Source of the DNA: Konateibacter massiliensis | GTDB lineage: Bacteria; Bacillota; Clostridia; Lachnospirales; Lachnospiraceae | Direction: 5' to 3' | Length of the DNA: 64,000 bases | NCBI RefSeq assembly: GCF_900184995.1 | Contig: NZ_LT860097.1 | Location: 124,001 to 188,000 of the forward strand | Part shown: positions 16,236-24,635 of the stretch, in pieces | Position numbering within the stretch: position 1 is the stretch's first letter | How the letters are laid out: each line of letters begins with the position of its first letter | Notes under the pieces: generated by a model | Database searches by the model: none | Told to the model about the DNA's origin: nothing | Seen by the model: only the letters and a program-made list of their open reading frames with translations | Made by a program: the position numbers and the translations under genes

Positions 16236-17168
16236 ATGCCAATTAAGGTACAGAGCGATTTACCCGCTAAGGGAATACTAGAAACAGAAAATATATTTGT
16301 GATGGACGAAGGTCGTGCGATGCATCAGGACATTCGTCCGATTGAGATTGGAATTTTAAATCTAATGCCGGTAAAGCAGGATACGGAAATCCAGCTTATG
16401 CGGGCACTTTCCAACACACCCTTGCAGGTAGATTTGACCTTTCTAAATGTGTCCAGTCATGTATCAAAGAATACATCGGCAAGTCATTTAAATAAGTTTT
16501 ACAGTACTTTTGATGAAATTAAGCACAGAAGAATGGACGGACTCATTATCACCGGTGCACCGGTTGAGCAGATGGAATTTAAGGATGTAAATTATTGGAA
16601 TGAATTAACCCAGATTATGGAGTGGTCCAAAACAAACGTGACCTCAACCTTTCATATTTGCTGGGGTGCTCAGGCAGGCTTATACTATCATTTTGGAATT
16701 AACAAGGAACCGCTTGACCAGAAAATGTTCGGCTTATTTAAGCATTCCGTCCTTAATCGCAAGGTTGCGCTGGTAAGAGGTTTTGATGACGAGTTCTATG
16801 CGCCTCATTCCAGACACACAACGGTGTCAAGGGAAGCGATTGCGAACAACCCGAAGCTTACGATTCTTGCAGAATCCGAGGAAGCCGGAGTATACATCGT
16901 AATGGCAAACGAAGGCAAGCAGATCTTTGTCATGGGACATCCGGAGTATGACAGAGTGACACTGCATAATGAATATACGCGGGATAAGGAAAAAGGACTG
17001 GAGATTGAGATACCGAAAAATTATTATGCAGGTGATGACGATACCGGAAGACCATTGCTTCAGTGGCGGTCACATTGCAATAATTTGTATACGAATTGGT
17101 TGAATTATTATGTTTATCAGGTAACTCCTTATGATTTGGAGGCTAGTGAGCCGGAGTATATGATATAG
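16236..17168 (+). CDS. metAA: Homoserine O-acetyltransferase (MetA family)
   Basis: A 310-aa MetA-fold enzyme that acylates homoserine, the first committed step of methionine synthesis. The catalytic cysteine is C142 in '[10 protein letters not shown]', with His and Glu in 'VMGHPEYD'. Residue 111 in '[10 protein letters not shown]' is Glu; in studied MetA enzymes Glu at 111 marks acetyl-CoA use and Gly marks succinyl-CoA use, so O-acetylhomoserine is the expected product. That product accepts sulfide or methanethiol to give homocysteine or methionine, which is relevant to the nitrogenase-like locus at 31-37 kb. It appears monocistronic. The ribosome binding site is weak. Confidence 0.94.
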   Translation: MPIKVQSDLPAKGILETENIFVMDEGRAMHQDIRPIEIGILNLMPVKQDTEIQLMRALSNTPLQVDLTFLNVSSHVSKNTSASHLNKFYSTFDEIKHRRMDGLIITGAPVEQMEFKDVNYWNELTQIMEWSKTNVTSTFHICWGAQAGLYYHFGINKEPLDQKMFGLFKHSVLNRKVALVRGFDDEFYAPHSRHTTVSREAIANNPKLTILAESEEAGVYIVMANEGKQIFVMGHPEYDRVTLHNEYTRDKEKGLEIEIPKNYYAGDDDTGRPLLQWRSHCNNLYTNWLNYYVYQVTPYDLEASEPEYMI

Positions 17169-17210
17169 CAGGAAATTCCTTGTGTTTTGCAAGGGTTTGA
17201 GAACCGTCTC

Positions 17211-17230
17211 GTAGAGGGGCGGTTTTTGTT
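17211..17230 (+). terminator. Terminator after metA
   Basis: AACCGTCTC pairs with GGGGCGGTT (with G-T pairs) around a short loop, followed by TTTTTG. Confidence 0.75.
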
Positions 17231-17343
17231 TATATTATTTCATACATTTTCATGGATTTTGGTTTGAATGGTGTAAACTTGGTAGGGCGGAGTAAAGGGA
17301 AAAGGATTAATTAGCGTATTCAAAGAATTATTAATATATAGAC

Positions 17344-17430
17344 ATAGGGAATCATATTCGTAATTTACGAGAGCAAAAATTAGGTTTAACACTAGGATTG
17401 TTAATGAAAACGTTGGGATTGAAAGGAGTA
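17344..17430 (+). pseudogene. Possible remnant of an XRE-family helix-turn-helix gene
   Basis: The frame from 17344 reads IGNHIRNLREQKLGLTL then LGLLMKTLG, close to the N-terminus of XRE repressors (IRxLREQKGLTQ.ELG.LM) but with bases lost and no further domain. It has no start context. It may be chance similarity, as the stretch is short. Confidence 0.3.
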
Positions 17431-17437
17431 AATTTAA

Positions 17438-18142
17438 ATGAAAGAAATAGTAATGTTAGATATTAAGTTTGAATATAAAAATGAAATAAAGAACATTAAC
17501 CCTATTTTATTAATAGATAATAATGACATTATTTTAGTTGATTGTGGATATTCTGATTTTTTATCTTTACTAGAAGCTGAAATGAAGGCAAAGGGTATAG
17601 AGCCTAGTTCATTGACGAAAGTATTGATTACTCATCATGATGATGACCATATGGGAGCTTTATATGAAATTAAAGAAAAGTATCCACATATAAAGGTAGT
17701 CTCAAGTGAAATAGAGAGTGAGTATATTTCTGGCAAAAGAAAATCACTTAGACTGTTACAAGCGGAGGAAATGTTAACTTTTATGCCAGAAGAACAGAAA
17801 CAATTTGGAATTGAATTCTGTGAAGCCTTAAGGAAAGTAAAACCTGTCAATGTAGATATAACGGTTAAAGATGGTGATTATTATGAATGGGCCGGAGGAT
17901 GTCAGGTGATATCTACTCCTGGTCATATGCCAGGTCATATTTCTCTATTTTTAACAGAGACTAATTCTATTGTGACAGGTGATGCAGCAGTTATAGAGGA
18001 TGGTGAATTAGTAATTGCAAATCCGCAATTTACACTTGATTTAGTTCTAGCTGAAAACTCACTAGAAAAAATTAAGTCTATGAATGCAGATAATTATTAT
18101 TGTTATCATGGAGGAAAATTAGTAAGAATAATAACTAAGTAA
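17438..18142 (+). CDS. MBL-fold metallohydrolase
   Basis: A 234-aa metallo-beta-lactamase-fold protein. The zinc motif is 'THHDDDHMGALYEIK' (HxHxDH-like with Asp in place of the second spaced residue), a further His is in 'TPGHMPGHISLF' and the bridging Asp in 'SIVTGDAAVIE'; a late 'YCYHGG' supplies the last His. Members hydrolyse thioesters, lactones or other small esters; the substrate is not readable. AAAGGAGT precedes the ATG. Its codon use is more AT-rich than metA, as in the rest of this patchwork region. Confidence 0.85.
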   Translation: MKEIVMLDIKFEYKNEIKNINPILLIDNNDIILVDCGYSDFLSLLEAEMKAKGIEPSSLTKVLITHHDDDHMGALYEIKEKYPHIKVVSSEIESEYISGKRKSLRLLQAEEMLTFMPEEQKQFGIEFCEALRKVKPVNVDITVKDGDYYEWAGGCQVISTPGHMPGHISLFLTETNSIVTGDAAVIEDGELVIANPQFTLDLVLAENSLEKIKSMNADNYYCYHGGKLVRIITK

Positions 18143-18288
18143 TATAATCCTTATATACCTTTCTTCCAGGGCGGAAAGGCAACTTACATACATAGAATGC
18201 TTAAAACTGCGCATATTAAATGTTACAAAGCAAGCAGTAGAGAGAATTCAGAATAACTCCTACTTATAATTATAAAAGGAGGAATATC

Positions 18289-18423
18289 ATGCCAAAAGAT
18301 AGTCAACCAGATAACAAAGAGGCAAGAATGGAAAAATGCAATGGACAAACACCAATCACAAGAGAAAACCAAAACAAGAATAAAAATGCAAAACGTCACT
18401 CCATTGAGAATAATGATGTGTAG
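18289..18423 (+). CDS. Small hydrophilic protein, 44 aa
   Basis: A short ORF with a perfect AAAGGAGG 6 nt upstream of ATG. The product is very polar, rich in Asn, Lys and Gln, starting MPKDSQPDNKEARMEKCNG and with one Cys. There is no hydrophobic stretch. I do not recognise a family with certainty, although similar short 'MPK..' proteins occur in Clostridia. A perfect 12-bp hairpin ends the unit at 18484. Expression is plausible; function unknown. Confidence 0.55.
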   Translation: MPKDSQPDNKEARMEKCNGQTPITRENQNKNKNAKRHSIENNDV

Positions 18424-18483
18424 GTGATTGCTCATTAATTAAAATTAGTTGATAAATATTTAAAATAACGATGATTATCATAT

Positions 18484-18518
18484 AAATGCGAATTCTAAGG
18501 AATTCGCATTTATTATTT
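18484..18518 (+). terminator. Terminator-like hairpin after small ORF
   Basis: AAATGCGAATTC-taag-GAATTCGCATTT is a perfect 12-bp stem followed by a T-rich stretch. Confidence 0.75.
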
Positions 18519-18562
18519 GTGTAAATGGAAGAAGTACAATACCTCTGATTTTTTATGATTGC

Positions 18563-18591
18563 TTGACAATATGTAATGTAAGGCGTATAGT
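18563..18591 (+). promoter_or_regulatory. Strong sigma-A promoter of the LCM-type methyltransferase
   Basis: TTGACA at 18563-18568, 17-bp spacer, TATAGT at 18586-18591. Confidence 0.85.
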
Positions 18592-18600
18592 TAGCAATAT

Positions 18601-18622
18601 ATGGTTAGTCAAAACTAACCAT
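18601..18622 (+). promoter_or_regulatory. Palindromic operator just after the promoter
   Basis: ATGGTTAG-tcaaaa-CTAACCAT is a perfect 8-bp inverted repeat positioned at about +3 to +24 of the promoter at 18563-18591. A repressor binding here would block transcription. A related half TAGTTAGCAA lies just before. The regulator is not encoded next to it. Confidence 0.6.
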
Positions 18623-18654
18623 TGGGATTAAATTTATTAAGAGGAGGATTATAT

Positions 18655-19452
18655 ATGTCTGTAGAATTGAATGGGGTTATGGAGACGCTGCTGGTTACGC
18701 TTTATATCAGGGCAAAAGATGCAATGAGCAGTACTCCCGTAATCAACGATAAAAAAGCTGCTGAAATGATTAAAAAAATTGATTATGATTTTGAAAAATT
18801 TGACAGCGGTGTGATGTCTTATTACGGGGTTTTGGCAAGAACAAAAATTATGGATGAGCAGGTAAGAAAATTTATCAGTAAAAATCCAGACTGTGTTATT
18901 GTTTCGGTAGGCTGCGGTCTCGACACCCGATTTTCACGGGTGGATAATGGTAAAATAGAATGGTATAATCTGGATTTTCCAGAAGTCATAGCTCAGAGGG
19001 AGCTGTTTTTTGAAGCTCACGACCGTGTAAAAAACATTGCGAAATCAGCTTTAGACCCTACATGGCCACAAGATATCGAAATAAACGGGAAAAAATTATT
19101 GGTTCTTTCAGAAGGTGTGCTAATGTATCTGAAAGAAAGTGATGTCAGAGAGTTTCTTGAAATACTGACAAATGGCTTTGAAAGTTTTGAGGCACAGTTT
19201 GACTTGCTGTATAAAGGACTGGTCAACAAGGCAGGTATGCATGACACGATAAAAAAGACGAACGCACAATTTAGCTGGGGAGTGAAAGACGGTAGTGAAG
19301 TTGTTAATCTTTGCCCCGTTATGAAACAAAAAGGACTGATTAATTTTACGGATGAATTAAAGTACCTGCTTCCTGGTGCAAAAAAGTTGCTGACACCTAT
19401 TATGTATATTACGAATAACAGACTAGGTGTATATACTTATAAGAAAATTTAA
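18655..19452 (+). CDS. SAM-dependent O-methyltransferase, LCM/TcmP-like family
   Basis: A 265-aa class I methyltransferase of the leucine-carboxyl-methyltransferase-like group (COG3315 type). The SAM-binding glycine loop is 'VIVSVGCGLDTRFSRV', and 'WYNLDFPEVI' and 'LVLSEGVLMYL' are the family's second and third motifs. Members methylate carboxyl or hydroxyl groups of secondary metabolites. The start at ATG 18655 follows GAGGAGG; the longer frame from 18622 runs into the operator. The gene is alone under a strong, apparently repressed promoter. The substrate is unknown. Confidence 0.85.
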   Translation: MSVELNGVMETLLVTLYIRAKDAMSSTPVINDKKAAEMIKKIDYDFEKFDSGVMSYYGVLARTKIMDEQVRKFISKNPDCVIVSVGCGLDTRFSRVDNGKIEWYNLDFPEVIAQRELFFEAHDRVKNIAKSALDPTWPQDIEINGKKLLVLSEGVLMYLKESDVREFLEILTNGFESFEAQFDLLYKGLVNKAGMHDTIKKTNAQFSWGVKDGSEVVNLCPVMKQKGLINFTDELKYLLPGAKKLLTPIMYITNNRLGVYTYKKI

Positions 19453-19580
19453 CCTATTTATAAATACCCAAGTCCCCTGATTTTTTTTCTTTTCTTGTAT
19501 TATAATACAGAAAGTAATAAAATGGTAAAAGGGAGATGTTGAAAGGGGATAAAGAAATAAATTTATAAGACTACTTTTAT

Positions 19581-19610
19581 GCAGATTCTCTAGTGAGAAT
19601 CTGCTTTTTT
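19581..19610 (+). terminator. Terminator hairpin in the leader of the HD-domain gene
   Basis: GCAGATTCTC pairs with GAGAATCTGC (10 bp, 4-nt loop) followed by TTTTTT. It lies only 20 bp before the ATG at 19630 and after a TATAAT box at 19501-19506. It may end a short upstream transcript or act as an attenuator of the HD gene. Confidence 0.7.
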
Positions 19611-19629
19611 AGCTTCATGGAGGATAAGA

Positions 19630-20310
19630 ATGCTTAAAGAGAAATTTCAAGAAATAGAAAGTTACATGTGTGAATGTATGAATGACAGTGCACATGATAG
19701 GGAGCATGTATATAGGGTTTTATATACTGCATTAGACATAGCAAAATATGAAGAAAATATAAATTATGATATATTGATTACAGCCTGTTTGCTGCATGAC
19801 ATTGGAAGAGAAGAACAATTTCAAAATCCTAATCTGTGCCATGCAATAGTTGGAGGTGATAAGGCAAATCAATATTTATTAGAGTGTGGCTGGGAGCCGT
19901 CTGACGCTCAGGCAGTCAAAGAATGTATCATATCTCATCGGTACAGGACGCATCATTTACCGCAAATAATGGAAGCTAAAATATTATTTGATGCAGACAA
20001 ATTAGATGTTACAGGGACGTTAGGAATCGCAAGAACGTTATTTTATAAAGGATATGTTTCAGAGCCATTATATTCAACGAATGTAGAAGGTGAAATTTTG
20101 GACGGAAGTAAAGATAATGCTCCATCATTTTTTCAAGAATATAAATTTAAGCTGGAAAGGCTGTATGATAAATTTTATACGAAAAGAGGACAAGCATTAG
20201 CGATGGAGAGGCAGAAAGCGGCTGTAGATTTTTATAATAATATGCTGCGAGAAGTGCAGTCGGCCTATTCTCTGGGGAAAGGGCAATTAGATAAGGTATT
20301 GGATTTTTAA
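19630..20310 (+). CDS. HD-domain phosphohydrolase
   Basis: A 226-aa protein with an HD metal-binding pattern: His in 'AHDREHVYRVL', the paired HD in 'CLLHDIGREEQF', and a later Asp in 'ILFDADKLDVTG'. This resembles small HD hydrolases that act on nucleotides or other phosphate esters; the substrate is not evident. ATG is preceded by GGAGG. A terminator hairpin in its leader suggests regulated read-through. The next gene, dCTP deaminase, follows after 72 bp, so a nucleotide-pool role is possible. Confidence 0.85.
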   Translation: MLKEKFQEIESYMCECMNDSAHDREHVYRVLYTALDIAKYEENINYDILITACLLHDIGREEQFQNPNLCHAIVGGDKANQYLLECGWEPSDAQAVKECIISHRYRTHHLPQIMEAKILFDADKLDVTGTLGIARTLFYKGYVSEPLYSTNVEGEILDGSKDNAPSFFQEYKFKLERLYDKFYTKRGQALAMERQKAAVDFYNNMLREVQSAYSLGKGQLDKVLDF

Positions 20311-20382
20311 TTTTCTATACTAAAAATGAACGGTCTATTTCAAAATAAATAAAAACATCGAATTATAGAAAGGAGAAACTGA

Positions 20383-20904
20383 ATGATATTATCAGGAAAA
20401 GAAATCATAAAACATATGGGAAAAGAAATTATTATTTCACCATTTGACACAAATAAAGTAAACCCTAACAGTTATAATCTTACCTTGGCCAATGAGTTAC
20501 TTATTTATGAAGCCGAGGAACTTGATATGAAGGTTCCAAACAAAACGAAGCAGATTGTAATTCCAGAAGAGGGGCTTTTACTACAGCCTAATATTTTATA
20601 TCTCGGACGTACAAATGAGTTTACTAAAACCACTAAATTCGTTCCTATGCTGGAAGGGCGCTCATCCATAGGAAGGTTGGGACTTTATATTCATGTGACT
20701 GCCGGTTTTGGTGACGTTGGTTTTGCCGGATACTGGACATTAGAAATTCATTGTATACAGCCGGTTAGAATCTATCCAGATGTTGAGATATGTCAAATTT
20801 ATTATCACAATATTATGGGGGAATATGATTTGTATGACAGCGGCAAATACCAGAACAACAGGGGAATTCAACCAAGTTTATTGTATCGGGATTTTGAAAA
20901 ATAA
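20383..20904 (+). CDS. dcd: dCTP deaminase
   Basis: A 173-aa trimeric enzyme that deaminates dCTP to dUTP (some also hydrolyse dUTP). The family core 'LEGRSSIGRLGLYIHVTAGF' carries the phosphate-binding Arg-Ser-Ser, and the catalytic Glu lies in 'GYWTLEIHC'. N-terminal 'NPNSYNLTLANEL' is also characteristic. Length is normal. AAAGGAG precedes the ATG. It may be the regular housekeeping gene or an acquired copy; neighbours are accessory. Confidence 0.92.
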   Translation: MILSGKEIIKHMGKEIIISPFDTNKVNPNSYNLTLANELLIYEAEELDMKVPNKTKQIVIPEEGLLLQPNILYLGRTNEFTKTTKFVPMLEGRSSIGRLGLYIHVTAGFGDVGFAGYWTLEIHCIQPVRIYPDVEICQIYYHNIMGEYDLYDSGKYQNNRGIQPSLLYRDFEK

Positions 20905-20927
20905 GGGATGAGTTTTAAATGGGGTGA

Positions 20928-21290
20928 AATAATAAAAATCAGTATATTATTAATCAAGGTATTATCAGCATAGAACGATATCATGAATTTACAAGGCTAT
21001 TTTTAAATGTTTTATCAGACAATGGAATAGTGATAAAGGATATTTTCTTTTGTCCTCATACCAAAGAAGAGAATTGCAAATGCTTTAAACCAAAGACAGG
21101 ACTTTATGAACAAGCTTTATTAAAATATCCAGCTATTGATTTAGAAGAATCTTTACTAGTAGGGGATTCTCTATGTGATATTGAACTTGGTAATAGAGTA
21201 GGAATCAGAACATATGGGATTAATATAAAATCAGACCTGTTTGATTATATAAAAATTGAATCATTAGCAGATTTGAGTGACTATTTATAA
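20928..21290 (+). pseudogene. Truncated HAD-IIIA phosphatase (GmhB/HisB-N-like), 5' part missing
   Basis: From 20928 the frame reads through 'NQGIISIERYHEF', 'CPHTKEENCKCFKPKTGLYEQAL' and 'SLLVGDSLCDIELGNR', matching the C-terminal two thirds of D-glycero-manno-heptose-bisphosphate-type phosphatases, including their Cys/His zinc loop and motif IV. The N-terminal DxDG nucleophile motif is absent: a stop at 20925 lies directly upstream. A GTG at 21030 could start a fragment, but it would lack catalysis. It is best read as a decayed gene. Confidence 0.75.
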
Positions 21291-21334
21291 GAAAGATACT
21301 TAGGAGATATCTAATCACTTAGGGAGGAGAATAT

Positions 21335-21838
21335 ATGGGGCAAATAACATACCGATTGGCAAAACGTGATGATCGCTATTTGCTGGCTATGCTAAAGAAG
21401 GAAGTGTGGAATACTACATATAGGGGTATCTATCCAGACGAAAAAATAAATAGTTATGACATATTGAGGAATTCTTTAAAATTTGAAGAGATAATTAATA
21501 ATCCAAATATTAATTTATATGTTGCTGCTGACAACGAACAAATTGTTGGTTACATGAGTTGTGGTGAACCATGCAGACCATTTCGCAATTTTAAGCAGGA
21601 AATTGGATTACTCTATCTACTGAAAGAGTATCAAAGAAAAGGAATAGGACGAACGCTTTTTACTATAGGCAAAGATATAATTAAAAGCAATGGCAATGAT
21701 GAGTTTTTCATATCAGTCAATAAATATAATATAGATGCTCTTAATTTTTATGTTTCAATGGGCGGTAAAATAATTCATATTGATGAAGACAAGGAAGATA
21801 AGTCAAAAGTTCAAATAAAACTACATTATCATGTATAG
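21335..21838 (+). CDS. GNAT-family N-acetyltransferase
   Basis: A 167-aa single-domain acetyltransferase. The acetyl-CoA pyrophosphate loop is 'YQRKGIGRTLF' and the C-terminal 'VNKYNIDALNFYVSMGG' is the usual motif B. GGGAGGAG precedes the ATG. The substrate (small amine, antibiotic or protein N-terminus) cannot be told. It lies among unrelated single genes. Confidence 0.88.
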   Translation: MGQITYRLAKRDDRYLLAMLKKEVWNTTYRGIYPDEKINSYDILRNSLKFEEIINNPNINLYVAADNEQIVGYMSCGEPCRPFRNFKQEIGLLYLLKEYQRKGIGRTLFTIGKDIIKSNGNDEFFISVNKYNIDALNFYVSMGGKIIHIDEDKEDKSKVQIKLHYHV

Positions 21839-21906
21839 AAAGAGAACTGCCGGAGGAAAATTATGTTTGATGAACCGATTAATTCTAGTTTCTTTATAGT
21901 TTACTA

Positions 21907-21937
21907 TTGACCTAGAGTAAACGCTAAGGTTTATAAT
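21907..21937 (+). promoter_or_regulatory. MerR-type promoter with 19-bp spacer
   Basis: TTGACC (21907-21912) and TATAAT (21932-21937) are separated by 19 bp that contain the imperfect dyad CCTAGAGTaaACGCTAAGG. Overlong spacers with a central dyad are the hallmark of promoters activated by MerR-family regulators, known upstream of aldo/keto reductases and adh genes in Firmicutes. No merR gene is adjacent. Confidence 0.7.
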
Positions 21938-22026
21938 CTTATTATGAGCATAAGGCTATCCTTGCAAAGTGCTGTTAAATGCATAAGTGGGATAAAAAAT
22001 TTCAATGTAAAAGGAGAAAAACTATT

Positions 22027-22944
22027 ATGAAAACTATGAAATTAGGACAATCAACCTTGCAGGTACCGGTCATTGCAGTTGGCTGTATGCGTATTAACGG
22101 ATTAAGTAAACCGGATGCGGAGCATTTTGTACAAACAGCTTTGGATAATGGTGCTACTTTCTTTGATCACGCCGATATTTATGGTGGTGGGACTTGTGAA
22201 GAAATATTTGCAGATGCGATTCATATGAATGACGCAATACGTGAAAAGATTATCCTGCAATCGAAATGCGGAATTAGAAAGGGCATGTTTGACTTCTCTA
22301 AAGAACATATTTTAGAATCGGTAGATGGCAGCCTGAAACGCCTAAAAACGGATTATCTGGATGTTCTGCTTCTGCACCGCCCGGATGCATTGGTTGAACC
22401 GGATGAGGTTGCCGAGGCATTCGATAAGCTCTATAGCAGCGGAAAGGTTCGTAACTTTGGTGTATCGAATCAGAATCCCATGCAGATACAGTTGCTTCAA
22501 AAATCGTTGAAGCAGCCGATTGTGGCAAACCAACTGCAGTTGAGTATTACTAATTCCACTATGATTTCGGCAGGCATCCATGTCAACATGCTGGATGAAG
22601 CTGCTGTCAACCGTGATGGCAGCGTGTTGGATTTCTGTCGTTTGAACGATATTACGATACAGCCGTGGTCACCTTTCCAACATGGTTTTTTTGAAGGCAT
22701 CTTTTTGAATAATGAAAAGTTTCCAGAGCTAAATGCCAAGATTGACGAGATTGCTTCCAAATATGGAGTTACTAATACTACGATTGCGTTGGCCTGGATT
22801 CTTCGCCATCCTGCACACATGCAGCCTGTAACAGGAACTATGAATGCAGAACGCTTAAAGGATTGCATTAAGGCAGCAGATATTTATTTGACCCGCGAGG
22901 AGTGGTACGAAATCTATCGTGCAGCTGGGAATATCCTGCCGTAG
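22027..22944 (+). CDS. Aldo/keto reductase, YdhF-like
   Basis: A 305-aa NADPH-dependent reductase with the catalytic tetrad visible: Asp and Tyr in 'FFDHADIYGGG', Lys in 'ILQSKCGI', His in 'DVLLLHRPD'. It reduces aldehydes or ketones. ATG 22027 follows AAAGGAG; the frame extends back to 21979 without support. The upstream MerR-type promoter suggests induction by electrophiles or aldehydes. The gene is followed after 40 bp by an epimerase-like gene in the same direction. Confidence 0.9.
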   Translation: MKTMKLGQSTLQVPVIAVGCMRINGLSKPDAEHFVQTALDNGATFFDHADIYGGGTCEEIFADAIHMNDAIREKIILQSKCGIRKGMFDFSKEHILESVDGSLKRLKTDYLDVLLLHRPDALVEPDEVAEAFDKLYSSGKVRNFGVSNQNPMQIQLLQKSLKQPIVANQLQLSITNSTMISAGIHVNMLDEAAVNRDGSVLDFCRLNDITIQPWSPFQHGFFEGIFLNNEKFPELNAKIDEIASKYGVTNTTIALAWILRHPAHMQPVTGTMNAERLKDCIKAADIYLTREEWYEIYRAAGNILP

Positions 22945-22984
22945 GACAGGTCAAAATAAATTTGGAAAAAGGAGTGTAATAGAT

Positions 22985-23833
22985 ATGAAGAAAGTAGTAA
23001 TAACCGGCGGAAACGGACTGTTAGGTCCTTATGTCGTAGATCATTTTGTAGAAATGGGTTATGATGTTCTGAATGTAGATATTACGAAACCAGAAAAAAG
23101 CTCTGCAAGATTTTTAAAGGTTGATCTTATGAAGCTGGGTGAATGTTATGGTGCATTGGAGGGAGCGGATGCTGTTGTGCATCTTGCAGCCATTCCGGTG
23201 GCATACAGCCATCCAAATGAGGTGACTTTTCAGAATAATGTGATGAGCACCTATAATATTCTGGAAGCTGCGGCTGGTCTCGGTATTAAGAAGGCAGTGA
23301 TTGCATCCAGTGAATCTTCCTATGGTATAGTGTTCTCCAAGCAAAATCTGGCGCCTCAATATGTTCCGATGGATGAAGAGCATCCGCAGTTGCCGGAAGA
23401 CTGCTATGGGTTATCCAAAATCGTAGCAGAAAAAACTGCAGATATGATTAACCGCCGATGCGGTATGCAGGTGGTGTCTTTCCGTATTGGCAATGTTATT
23501 ACGCCTGAAAACTATAAGAAGTTCCCGGAATTTATTCATGAACCGAAGATGCGCCGAACGATTTTATGGAGCTATATTGATGCGCGTGATATCGCTGTGG
23601 CATGTAGATTAGCTATTGAAGCAGAGGGTCTTGGCTCCATAGCGCTTAATCTCTCGGCGGATGATACGAGTATGGATATAAAAAGCAGTGAGCTGATGAA
23701 AGCTGAATTCCCTGAGGTAAAGGATATCCGTATTCCGATTGACAATTACCATACATTGCTTAGTAATGAAAAGGCTAAAAAGGTATTAAATTGGCAGCCT
23801 GTACATTACTGGCGTGATAATGTACCAAAATAA
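22985..23833 (+). CDS. NAD-dependent epimerase/dehydratase family protein
   Basis: A 282-aa extended short-chain dehydrogenase. The Rossmann motif is 'VVITGGNGLLGPYVV', the active-site Tyr and Lys are in 'CYGLSKIVAEK', with Ser in 'VIASSESSYG'. Sugar epimerase, reductase or dehydratase activity is possible; the substrate is unknown. AAGGAGT precedes ATG 22985. It is likely co-transcribed with the aldo/keto reductase and the following methyltransferase (14 bp to its ATG). Confidence 0.88.
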   Translation: MKKVVITGGNGLLGPYVVDHFVEMGYDVLNVDITKPEKSSARFLKVDLMKLGECYGALEGADAVVHLAAIPVAYSHPNEVTFQNNVMSTYNILEAAAGLGIKKAVIASSESSYGIVFSKQNLAPQYVPMDEEHPQLPEDCYGLSKIVAEKTADMINRRCGMQVVSFRIGNVITPENYKKFPEFIHEPKMRRTILWSYIDARDIAVACRLAIEAEGLGSIALNLSADDTSMDIKSSELMKAEFPEVKDIRIPIDNYHTLLSNEKAKKVLNWQPVHYWRDNVPK

Positions 23834-23847
23834 AATATGAGGTGACT

Positions 23848-24534
23848 ATGAATACCAATCTGTTTACCGGAAAAGCTGAAGTTTATGCACAGGCCCGCCC
23901 GAGCTATGCAGCCGAAGCAATTGACTATATTTGCTCGCTTGCACCGCAGGATGCCGTATTTGCTGATATTGGAGCGGGTACCGGCAAGCTTTCAGAGCTT
24001 TTGGCCAGATGCGGAAACATATTGTATGCGGTTGAGCCAAACGACGATATGCGCTTGCAGCTTGAAAAAACGCTTGAGCCATATCACAATGCCCGTGTTT
24101 TGAATGGTACTGCCGAAAATACTAATTTGCCAACTGCGGGCGTGGACGTGATAACCGTGGCACAGGCGCTTCATTGGTTTGAACCGGCGACTTTCTTAAA
24201 GGAATGTCTGCGTGTACTTAGACCGGAGGGATTTGTCGTTGCGGTTTATAACACTGATCCGAAAAGCGAAGGTCCTGTCCACAGCAAAACGTCCACCGAT
24301 AAGTTTTTTGATAATCATCCCGTAATACGTGAGTTTTCAAATCCTGTCTATTACACTCGCGAGAATTGGATTGCCTATCGGTTGTCGCATTCGCACGACC
24401 CGAAACCGGGTGAAGAGAGGTTTAAGGCTTACATCGCTGAAGTAAACGGGGATTTCGATCGCAATAACGTAGAAGGTTTGATTAAGTTAGATCTCATGAC
24501 GACGGTATATACCTCCGGAGGTAAAAGACCATAA
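23848..24534 (+). CDS. Class I SAM-dependent methyltransferase
   Basis: A 228-aa methyltransferase. The SAM loop is 'VFADIGAGTGKLSELLA', the acidic motif 'LYAVEPNDDM' and the post-motif 'VAQALHWFEP' place it with Methyltransf_11 proteins often labelled as tRNA or small-molecule methyltransferases. Length is normal, although the last residues ('YTSGGKRP') differ from the usual ending. The substrate is unknown. ATG 23848 is preferred over GTG 23842. It ends before a hairpin at 24552. Confidence 0.85.
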   Translation: MNTNLFTGKAEVYAQARPSYAAEAIDYICSLAPQDAVFADIGAGTGKLSELLARCGNILYAVEPNDDMRLQLEKTLEPYHNARVLNGTAENTNLPTAGVDVITVAQALHWFEPATFLKECLRVLRPEGFVVAVYNTDPKSEGPVHSKTSTDKFFDNHPVIREFSNPVYYTRENWIAYRLSHSHDPKPGEERFKAYIAEVNGDFDRNNVEGLIKLDLMTTVYTSGGKRP

Positions 24535-24551
24535 TAAACAAAATATACAAG

Positions 24552-24594
24552 TAATGAACCAAGCCCCATACCCTAGGGCTTGGTTCATTAAAAA
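24552..24594 (+). terminator. Long hairpin after methyltransferase gene
   Basis: TAATGAACCAAGCCC pairs with GGGCTTGGTTCATTA, a 15-bp stem. The downstream run is A-rich rather than T-rich on the + strand, so it is terminator-like but not canonical. Confidence 0.6.
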
Positions 24595-24635
24595 TAGCAA
24601 GAAGACAAATTATTTACATAATACAGGAGGTTATG

